From Thiogranum sp. (lineage in GTDB: Bacteria > Pseudomonadota > Gammaproteobacteria > DSM-19610): 32,590 nucleotides of DNA. Location of the stretch: NCBI GenBank assembly GCA_030148775.1, contig JASBST010000009.1:1-32590 (forward strand). The letters are read 5' to 3'. How positions within the stretch are numbered: position 1 is the first letter of the stretch; every line of letters begins with the position of its first letter. Made by a program: the position numbers and the translations under genes. The notes below the pieces were generated by a model that saw only the letters and a list, made by a program, of their open reading frames with translations, searched no databases and was not told the origin of the DNA. Shown here piece after piece: positions 26,369 through 32,590 of this stretch.

Positions 26369-28566
26369 TGCCAGTTACCTACGAGTACGAAAGCGGACCA
26401 GTAACGGGGGTTTCGGTATTGCGGGAGGGACAACATCTGCTGCTGCGCGAGCTGGAGTGCGCGCGCTCGGCTATTTTCCGGCAGTGTCAGTTGTCGGTAA
26501 AACGCGGCCATCAAAGCCTCGGTCGCCGGATCGCTAACTTGCCACAGGCTAGCCAGTACCGTCTGCGCCCCGGACTTCACCGCCAATCCCCCCAGCCCCA
26601 AAGCGGCACGGGCGTCACCGGCGGCCGTCGAACAGGCACTCAAAGTCAACAACTCAACCGGAGTATCGAGAAAACGTCCGGCGGTCAGCACCGATTGAAT
26701 ATCATTGATCCCCAGTTTCCCGTCATACGATAAAATGTAGGAGGTCCGCGCATCGGGCTCGAACCGTCCGTGCGAGGCCAAATGCAGAATGGGGTACGTG
26801 GTTTTAGCGAGTTCGTCTTCCAGTGCGGGCAGCGTGAAAGCGTGATTGAGTAAAAGCACCGAGGGATAATGATCGGCCAATGCAGTCACTTCCTGTTTAA
26901 CGAACGGCAGCTCGGTATAGCCCTGCACACTGTCGGAAACACCCGCAATCAACATCCGCAGCTGGCGCCCCCGCATAGTCTGTGGATCGGTCAGCGCCAG
27001 CCCGGGCGTGGTGGCCACCGCATAGCGTTCGATCAGGAAGTGTTCGCCGTCGAACAGGGCGGCCAATGGCACCATCTGCAGCGTCGCATTTGGCACGAAG
27101 ACCAGTGTTTCCGGTTGCCTCTCGTCAAGTAGGGGTTGAAGGGGCTGAATCAGCCAGCGATAAATCTCTTGGGCACTGGCTTGGTATACCGTCTGAGCAC
27201 CCAGCTGTAGATTCGTGCGCAGACTATAGAGAGCGTGATCCAGCGCCAGTTTCGTGACCGGGACGCGGACGTGGGTGATGAAATCCGAACCGCTAACAAG
27301 CAGTTCCAGTCGGTCGTCGAGGGCGATAGGATATATCACCAGGGTCGCGCGATCGATCTGCTCAATACCTTTGGTGCGATTCTGAAGATCGGCCACACAA
27401 TCGTCTTTAAAATAACGATGCAAAGCCTCCGCCCGCGTCAGCTCGACGATGCGGCGGACTTCCTCCAGTCGAATGGCCGTTTTCTCACTACTTTGTTCGT
27501 CTACGTTACTTGACAATATGATTGCCGCTGCTTCTTCCAACAAGGTCTGGATGGGTTGTCCGCGCCAGCCGTCGCTGAATAGGCTCAGTCTGTCCGAGCT
27601 CGTCTGCAGCAGCGCAACCGCTTCACGGTAGGCCGCCAGGGCCGCGGGTTTTTCGTGGAGCTGTTTATGCAGCCGGGCCAGCTGCCAGTGCAACCGCACG
27701 AGTAGCGGCGTTGTATTCGCTCGTTGGGCAGAGAACAACGCTTTGCGCGACAAAGTGAGCGCTTCTTTAAAACGGCCTGTGTCGCTATACAAGGTGCTGA
27801 GCGCCATCAAGGCCCTGGCCCGGGCATTGTCATCCGCATCGCTGGCGGCGATCTGTTCGGCTTCGTGCAACAGCCGGTAACGCTGTTCCTGTACCGAGGC
27901 TTCCGTATGGGGCAACTCGCTGAGTCGCTGGGCCGCACTGAGCAGTAGAGGCAATTTGCGTGCATCAAGCGGCATCGCGCTCAATCCCGGCAGCGTCCGC
28001 TGCAATCCGGCCAGGGCGTCGGCGTTACGCGCAAGAGCAATCAGCGCCTGTACGCGGTTCAATTCGATTTTAATTCGCAGGTGCGTGGGCGAATGCGGTA
28101 GCAGCTGTAACGCCTGTTGGTAGTCACGTAGGGCGTATGCCGCACGCGCTTGCGCCATATAGACGTTACCGCGGTTGTTTAGCGCCACGGCCCTTGCCGG
28201 AACGCCGCTCGGCAATTGTCGGATCAGGGCATTCAGCGTCGCTTCTGCCCGTTCATAATGGCCGGCTGCAATCTTAATGGCCGCGGTCAGCAAGCCAACC
28301 TCGACCGACCGGTGACCGCCGCTGCGGATATCCAGGATTTCGGCCTGAATACTGGCTTTACGGGCGTTGGACAAGTCGCCGGCCTGCAACCAGTGGTCGG
28401 CCTGCTGGAGCCTAAGGGCGAGTTGACGCACGTCGTCCGTCGGCTGCGGCGCAGTGCTTGCCGGGGCGGGTAAACCGGCAGCGGCTTGTTGAGCACACAG
28501 GCCTTGCAGGGGCAGGGTGACCCCGTAAAACATGCCCATCACCATGAAAACAGCCGATGGTTTCAT
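26365..28566 (-). CDS. Exported TPR-CHAT caspase-like protease
   Basis: The protein has 733 residues. The ATG at 28566 (MKPSAVFMVMGMF) overlaps the stop of the FecR-like gene by ATGA, and the upstream in-frame extension lies over that gene. A signal peptide ends near LCA/QQ (about 25). Residues about 45-330 hold TPR-like helical repeats (ALNNRGNVYMAQ, ALMALSTLYSDTGRFKEALTL). Residues about 400-733 are a CHAT domain with the catalytic His H599 (LHLASHGRF) and Cys C645 (LSACSTAAG), plus the typical GLGGLAVKSGAQTVLASLW and final ALQLAQQQML near the end. Both catalytic residues are intact. CHAT proteins are caspase/separase-fold cysteine proteases; most described ones act in the cytoplasm, while this one is predicted to be exported. 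Its place in a two-partner secretion operon suggests that TpsA or a surface protein is the substrate. Confidence 0.94.
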   Translation of the reverse strand: MKPSAVFMVMGMFYGVTLPLQGLCAQQAAAGLPAPASTAPQPTDDVRQLALRLQQADHWLQAGDLSNARKASIQAEILDIRSGGHRSVEVGLLTAAIKIAAGHYERAEATLNALIRQLPSGVPARAVALNNRGNVYMAQARAAYALRDYQQALQLLPHSPTHLRIKIELNRVQALIALARNADALAGLQRTLPGLSAMPLDARKLPLLLSAAQRLSELPHTEASVQEQRYRLLHEAEQIAASDADDNARARALMALSTLYSDTGRFKEALTLSRKALFSAQRANTTPLLVRLHWQLARLHKQLHEKPAALAAYREAVALLQTSSDRLSLFSDGWRGQPIQTLLEEAAAIILSSNVDEQSSEKTAIRLEEVRRIVELTRAEALHRYFKDDCVADLQNRTKGIEQIDRATLVIYPIALDDRLELLVSGSDFITHVRVPVTKLALDHALYSLRTNLQLGAQTVYQASAQEIYRWLIQPLQPLLDERQPETLVFVPNATLQMVPLAALFDGEHFLIERYAVATTPGLALTDPQTMRGRQLRMLIAGVSDSVQGYTELPFVKQEVTALADHYPSVLLLNHAFTLPALEDELAKTTYPILHLASHGRFEPDARTSYILSYDGKLGINDIQSVLTAGRFLDTPVELLTLSACSTAAGDARAALGLGGLAVKSGAQTVLASLWQVSDPATEALMAAFYRQLTLPENSRARALQLAQQQMLSLPQYRNPRYWSAFVLVGNWQ

Positions 28567-29414
28567 GGTTCCAGGGTTCGATAGGCCCGAAGGCGTGCTT
28601 GATTGGGGGAAGACTTGGCCAGTTCTCGCCAGATATGCATGGCGTCGCTGCGGAAACCGGCCTGTTCCAGCAGCAAGGCGCAGGCGACTTGCTTGGCAGT
28701 GGGCTGAGAGCAATCGCCGAGCTGCCTGCGCCACTCCAATTGGGCGGCATCGGCCACTATAAAATTGCCCTGTGCGCGCGTTTCCCGTCCATCCATCCGA
28801 CGCCCGGTCAGGATCCACGTATAGCGCTTACGCGCCTTCAGAAGCAACGTGGGCGGTACCTGCATGCCAGGTTCGGCGCGATCCTGGGTATAGAGGGGTC
28901 TGGCCTCCGCATCGAATAGCGTGAAGGAAACCGGCCCGATCAGCTCTGAGGTGACCCAGCGAAATTCCGGCGACGATTCGATCAGCGTGCCATTGGGACT
29001 CAATTGATGCAAGGCGGTTTGCTGGGAGTCGCCGCGCGTGCGCGTTGAGGCTTGTTCGATCAAGCCTTCCTGCAGTTGCAAGTTACGACCGGGAAACAGG
29101 TCGCGCTGTTTGGGCGGATGACCGCTCACCAGTGTAAGCCCGTGACCGGACAGCCGTACTTTGGCCGGCCCGGTGACTACGAACTCATACAGCGGCCGGG
29201 TCAGCACCAGGGTAAGCTGACCGCCCTCGGCAACCTCGATGGAATCACCGTCATAGCACACCGAGAATGGCGAGAGCGGACGTTGATCGGCGGTGGCTTG
29301 GCCCTTAAGATCTGTCACCAGAGCGCGCCCGATACCCGCTGCCTGTATCATCGTGGTGACCGCCAGTAAGGTGATAACGACGACCCCCGCCAGTACAGTG
29401 GTTTCTAATTTCAT
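28563..29414 (-). CDS. FecR-like exported/membrane-anchored protein
   Basis: The protein has 283 residues. The ATG at 29414 is chosen for the strong AAGGAGG upstream. An N-terminal helix (about 7-26, GVVVITLLAVTTMIQAAG) is a signal peptide or anchor. Residues about 40-110 look like the FecR beta-domain (VCYDGDSIEVAEGGQLTLVL, FVVTGPAKVRL). Residues about 120-210 form a second beta-rich region (FRWVTSELIGPVSFTLFD). The C-terminus is a short helical piece with paired Cys (DCSQPTAKQVACALLLEQAG) and a TPR-like end. FecR domains usually sense periplasmic signals for ECF sigma factors, but no sigma gene is present. FecR-like proteins do occur beside CHAT and CHASE2 genes. It lies 19 bases after tpsB and overlaps the CHAT gene. 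It may be a periplasmic signal receiver or scaffold for the CHAT protein. Confidence 0.82.
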   Translation of the reverse strand: MKLETTVLAGVVVITLLAVTTMIQAAGIGRALVTDLKGQATADQRPLSPFSVCYDGDSIEVAEGGQLTLVLTRPLYEFVVTGPAKVRLSGHGLTLVSGHPPKQRDLFPGRNLQLQEGLIEQASTRTRGDSQQTALHQLSPNGTLIESSPEFRWVTSELIGPVSFTLFDAEARPLYTQDRAEPGMQVPPTLLLKARKRYTWILTGRRMDGRETRAQGNFIVADAAQLEWRRQLGDCSQPTAKQVACALLLEQAGFRSDAMHIWRELAKSSPNQARLRAYRTLEP

Positions 29415-29433
29415 GGTTGCTTCCCTCCTTTGA

Positions 29434-31119
29434 CTAATACCGCAACCCAACCTCTAGGCTGACGCCACGATCAACCAAGCCTTTGTCTGACACATCTATA
29501 TGCCGGAGTACCTGCGCCAGGTACACAGTGGCGTGAAAATGCTCGCCATACCGGTACAGCGCACCGATTCCGACACTGCCAATACTGCTCGGCGAGCTCG
29601 GCTGTCCGGTAGTGTCCACCCACCCTACATCGGTGAAGACGGCACCCTGGAGTTGGTGCCTGGGATAGCGATCGAACCCCAGACGATGACGATATTCCAA
29701 GGAGCCGACCGCAGCACGGTCACCCACCAGAATGCCTTCGCGGTAACCACGTACGCTATAAAAACCACCAATGATAGTTTTTTCGCTCGACAGCAAATGA
29801 TCGTTGCTCCAGGTGAAGTCCAGCCGACTGACCAGCTGCCCACGCGCACCCAGGGCGCGCACCCATTGCGCCTGGCTGCGTAGCACCAGATACTGGCTGT
29901 CGGGCAGGCTTTCGTGCCGAGTGGCGCCAAACCAGTCAGTGCCCACTATGGCGGTCAGCTGGGTGAACAACGCTTGTCGATTATCCCGGTATCGCCAACG
30001 CTGGAAGACGTCCAGGTGTGTGACTTTGCTCTTGCCGTCGACCACACCCGGTGTAAAGGAGAAAGGCTGACTCAATAACGAGGTGCTGGTTTTTTTGTGT
30101 TCAAGGCGCGTACCCACGACAAACTCACCATCGATGTCGTGATACAACGGCTGCGTGACTTCGACACCGATGGTATTGCTCCGATTCTGAATATCGATTG
30201 CCTGGAACGGAGCCGAAATAACCTGCGATTCTCCGTTGAGGTAATAGCCACGCACAGTAGTGTCGTAGCGATTAACTGGCAACGCATAGCTGGCCCAATA
30301 CTGATTCGTGCCATCCGTCACGCTGTAGGAGGCAGACGCCGTGTCACCGAAACCCGTCAGGTTCCGATAGACAACACTGAGGGTTGCCTGCTCGGAACCG
30401 ACACTGGGCGAGCGGTGGTTATCCCCCACCATGCTAATCTCGTAGGGTTTTGCTTCGGTAATCGCGACATCCAGATCGGCATGCCCCGGCTGTGCGGTAG
30501 GGCGCATTTGCGCCTTTATAGTTTCAATTAAGGGGCTCTGCTGAAAAAGCAGCAATCCCTTTTGCAGCGTGTTGGTGTTTAACGGATTGGTTGTAAACTG
30601 CTCGAGTCGCCCCCGTACATAGCGCTCATTAAGCCGCGTCAGCCCCTGTATATGGAGGGTATCCAAGCGCCCCTCGACAATATCATAGCGGATGGTGCCA
30701 TCTTCAACCGACTGGTCGGGGAGCAACGTACCGGAGTTTACATAACCCAAACGAATGTAGGCGAGTGTCAGGCGTTGGCGTATTGCCTGTAACTCTTCAA
30801 TGGAGAGAAAACGATGGGAAAACGGTGCCGTAATCGCACTGAGTTGCTCATTCGTGAAGACGGTGTTACCGCTGAAGCGGAAACTGTTAACCCATATGCG
30901 CGGGCTCTTGGAAATTGGTGCGGAAGGGGCCGGCTCCGGCACTGTAGGTAGTTCAAAATCCAGTCTCTCAGGTGTCTGATAAGTTGGGGTTTCCGGCGCG
31001 AAATAGGTTTCCGGCAGGCGCTGCGACTCGTCCCGAGGCGAATTCGGCGTTGCCGATTGGGCTGGACCCGCAAGGATGACCCCAATCATAGCCATAACGA
31101 CCTGATTACCAGATTTCAT
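29434..31119 (-). CDS. TpsB outer-membrane transporter (ShlB/FhaC/HecB family)
   Basis: The protein has 561 residues from the ATG at 31119 (MKSGNQVVMAM). A GTG at 31134 is an alternative start; neither has a strong Shine-Dalgarno. A signal peptide ends near QSA/TP (23). A Pro-rich linker (about 25-72) precedes one or two POTRA domains (about 73-225; VNSFRFSGNTVF, GYVNSGTLLPDQ, IVEGRLDTLHIQG). A 16-strand-type barrel follows to the C-terminus with the family motif VRGYRE at 456-461 and a terminal aromatic residue (GLRY). TpsB proteins recognise the TPS domain of a TpsA in the periplasm and pass it across the outer membrane; the cognate TpsA is the last gene of the operon (20625-23747). This gene is first in the operon, and the promoter should lie in the 31120-31395 region. 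Confidence 0.94.
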   Translation of the reverse strand: MKSGNQVVMAMIGVILAGPAQSATPNSPRDESQRLPETYFAPETPTYQTPERLDFELPTVPEPAPSAPISKSPRIWVNSFRFSGNTVFTNEQLSAITAPFSHRFLSIEELQAIRQRLTLAYIRLGYVNSGTLLPDQSVEDGTIRYDIVEGRLDTLHIQGLTRLNERYVRGRLEQFTTNPLNTNTLQKGLLLFQQSPLIETIKAQMRPTAQPGHADLDVAITEAKPYEISMVGDNHRSPSVGSEQATLSVVYRNLTGFGDTASASYSVTDGTNQYWASYALPVNRYDTTVRGYYLNGESQVISAPFQAIDIQNRSNTIGVEVTQPLYHDIDGEFVVGTRLEHKKTSTSLLSQPFSFTPGVVDGKSKVTHLDVFQRWRYRDNRQALFTQLTAIVGTDWFGATRHESLPDSQYLVLRSQAQWVRALGARGQLVSRLDFTWSNDHLLSSEKTIIGGFYSVRGYREGILVGDRAAVGSLEYRHRLGFDRYPRHQLQGAVFTDVGWVDTTGQPSSPSSIGSVGIGALYRYGEHFHATVYLAQVLRHIDVSDKGLVDRGVSLEVGLRY

Positions 31120-31395
31120 AAATTTGCCGCGCACTTACGTTGTTCTTAGACGGCGTCGCGGGATTTCAGGCGGGTTTAATGCAAAGACATCGGACGATTT
31201 CCTGTCGCCTGTTTTCATCCCTGTTTAACGACTTATGGAACAAGAGTCTACCAGATTCTTTCTTCAGGGCAGAGGAATCCGTCAGAAATTGGTCGTTGCG
31301 GTAGTATCATTTGCCTAATATTTGCGGCATTTAGGTTTAAATTTCAGCTTGTCTAAAGTTACCCCGACAATGATTGTTCTTGATAGGATACGACA
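31120..31395. other. Divergent intergenic region between tpsB and small ORF
   Basis: This AT-richer stretch holds the presumed promoters of the five-gene operon (minus) and of the small plus-strand ORF. I see no clear consensus pair for either direction, and no operator-like repeat. It is also a plausible boundary between conjugation module and cargo. Confidence 0.4.
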
Positions 31396-31614
31396 ATGAA
31401 AGTGTCCCTGAAACGTCTGGGTGAGACGTTAGCCGCGGCAGTTCGACTCGCTCTGAAGCTAATAGCTGGGGCAATAGGACTGCTCGCCCGCAGCGCCCGA
31501 ACGACTCCAGCAGACGACGAGCTCAACAACTCGTTTCGTGGTGGCGTTATGAACCACCGCACTGGAAAGTTTGACGATGGAAGCGATCCCGCAGGTTGGT
31601 ACGAACGCGATTAG
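31396..31614 (+). CDS. Small basic protein beside TraG, function unknown
   Basis: A 72-codon ORF starts with ATG at 31396, with AGGA about 8 bases upstream. The N-terminal half is a basic amphipathic or hydrophobic helix (LALKLIAGAIGLLA). The C-terminal half is polar with SFRGGVMNHRTGKFDDG and ends PAGWYERD, a pattern that looks conserved rather than random and that I vaguely associate with small ORFs near ICE genes. Its stop overlaps the TraG stop, with the two genes converging. The good ribosome site and well-structured C-terminus argue for a real gene. The function is unknown. Confidence 0.6.
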   Translation: MKVSLKRLGETLAAAVRLALKLIAGAIGLLARSARTTPADDELNNSFRGGVMNHRTGKFDDGSDPAGWYERD

Positions 31615-32590
31615 CGACGAGCTCCTTTCGACAGCAGTGTTTTGCCGATTGAGCCTCCTTGGCGACCCGCTTCCTGGGCAGGGTTTCGAAGTGGGCTGGT
31701 AGCCGCCTCAATCGATCGCCCTACATGCAAGCCTGCCCATGCCATCATCCCGCTCCAGACCAATGGTAGACCTAGATAGAGGCTGGTCGTGATCATATTG
31801 AGCAGCATGCGCTTGCTGTCGTGTTCACCGGGATTCGCAAAGATCTGCAGAAAGACATTCACATCCGGATACATGGACCGGATTAGATTCTGATCCACCC
31901 ACATTGCCAAATACCAGAGCACACTCCAGAACTTAACCGTAAAGATGGCCATCGCACCTATGACCATAATGGATATGGAATAGCGGGACAGCAAGACGAC
32001 CATGGGAAGCAAGGCGTATACGCCGAGCAGGAGCAGGGCCTGTACCATCGGGAGGGCTTGAAGGACAGCGGTCATGGTGACAGAAAACAGGGCTGACGTG
32101 ACCAGCACCCCACCCGATGCCAAACCGCCCTTAGCAGCATTCTCCACCGTGCTCAGCAGGCTCGTGCTTCCGGAGTTATTCGCAACCAGATCATTGTTTG
32201 ACCACGTGGGTGGTGAATTTGTCAGAACGGCTTTGGCGACCGCATCGTTTTGCTGTTCGCTGGCCAGCGCAGGTGCGATGGCCACTACGAGACCCGAGAG
32301 ACCAGCCGAGGTGGCGTCAGCCTCGTTAATCATCTTTTCACGCAGGCCAATCGAGGCGTCCTCCCACCACTGCTTGCAGTAAGGCCTTCCCCAGGTGGGT
32401 GGTGCGGCAGGATCATATTCGGTATCGCGGGCAGCATTGTAGGCCCAGCCGCTGACCTGCGTGGTGGCGCGCAGCGTGCCGTAGTAACCGGGCGTATCTC
32501 GATAGACATGCGATCCCATCCAGTCGGGATCGTCGGAGCCATAGGTTGTCAGCAGGGCATTGACCGCGGCGGTGGTGGGCCGTTCTGCCT
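31611..32590 (-). CDS. TraG-like conjugal transfer protein of ICE type, N-terminus beyond window
   Basis: The frame is open from the right edge to TAA at 31611-31613, so only the last 326 codons are present. An internal ATG at 32519 is not a start, since coding continues upstream (TTYGSDDPDWMGS). The segment YRDTPGYYGTLRATTQVSGWAYNAARDTEYD, read in parts, and KQWWEDASIGLR strongly recall the TraG N-terminal-domain mating-pair protein of PFGI-1/GI-type ICEs. Hydrophobic segments near the C-terminal half (ALLLLGVYALLPMVVLL, SISIMVIGAMAIFTVKFW) fit its inner-membrane location. TraG-like proteins stabilise mating pairs and belong to the type IV secretion module. This is the only direct conjugation gene in view. 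It suggests that the rest of the T4SS module lies to the right. Confidence 0.88.
   Translation of the reverse strand, partial: AERPTTAAVNALLTTYGSDDPDWMGSHVYRDTPGYYGTLRATTQVSGWAYNAARDTEYDPAAPPTWGRPYCKQWWEDASIGLREKMINEADATSAGLSGLVVAIAPALASEQQNDAVAKAVLTNSPPTWSNNDLVANNSGSTSLLSTVENAAKGGLASGGVLVTSALFSVTMTAVLQALPMVQALLLLGVYALLPMVVLLSRYSISIMVIGAMAIFTVKFWSVLWYLAMWVDQNLIRSMYPDVNVFLQIFANPGEHDSKRMLLNMITTSLYLGLPLVWSGMMAWAGLHVGRSIEAATSPLRNPAQEAGRQGGSIGKTLLSKGARR

Noticed and set aside
31359-31562. Minus-strand 67-codon frame
   Set aside because: It is antisense to the small plus ORF, which has a better ribosome site and a more structured sequence.
1-32590. CRISPR arrays, rRNA, tRNA, insertion sequences
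   Set aside because: I saw no regularly spaced direct repeats, no tRNA cloverleaf, no rRNA sequence and no transposase.

Overview
The window looks like an accessory region of a Gram-negative proteobacterium, most probably a gammaproteobacterium. It encodes an outer-membrane TpsB transporter, an exosortase H (XrtH) with two IPTL-CTERM substrates, a lipoprotein with a lipobox, many Sec signal peptides and a CsrA-type regulator. At the right edge lies the C-terminal part of a TraG-like protein whose sequence strongly resembles the mating-pair protein of PFGI-1/GI-type integrative and conjugative elements (ICEs). I therefore infer that the genes to its left are cargo of, or inserted beside, such an element. 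No integrase, att site, tRNA, rRNA, insertion sequence or CRISPR array is visible.

Layout. (1) 1-14505, all on the minus strand: an S8 protease with an IPTL-CTERM tail, an LVIVD-repeat lipoprotein, XrtH and its associated membrane protein, an alpha-toroid/LRR protein with an IPTL-CTERM tail, a secreted protein of unknown function, and a giant transglutaminase-like/RHS-repeat protein that runs off the left edge. (2) 14654-17697: a regulatory island with a 55-codon csrA paralogue, an XRE-family regulator, and on the plus strand an HPt phosphotransfer protein overlapping a receiver-ANTAR response regulator, followed by a small secreted protein. (3) 17703-20494, minus strand: a Sel1-repeat protein and a second S8 protease, paralogous to the first in its catalytic part but ending in thrombospondin-type-3 repeats and a dockerin. 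(4) 20625-31119, minus strand: a tight five-gene operon of TpsB, a FecR-like protein, an exported TPR-CHAT (caspase-fold) protease, a CHASE2 hybrid histidine kinase and a TpsA FHA-like exoprotein. Three of its four junctions are overlaps or gaps of about 5 bases. (5) 31396-32590: a 72-codon plus-strand ORF and the TraG C-terminus, converging with overlapping stop codons.

How the parts may work together (inference). The island appears devoted to cell-surface and exported proteins: at least three surface systems (XrtH/IPTL, two-partner secretion, RHS) plus three predicted exported proteases. Control may combine a phosphorelay (CHASE2 kinase-receiver to HPt to ANTAR receiver, whose output binds RNA) with translational control by the local CsrA. 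The leader of the first S8 protease, directly downstream of csrA, carries four GGA triplets, one of them in its Shine-Dalgarno. The most unusual unit is the two-partner secretion operon with an embedded exported CHAT protease and membrane sensor kinase.
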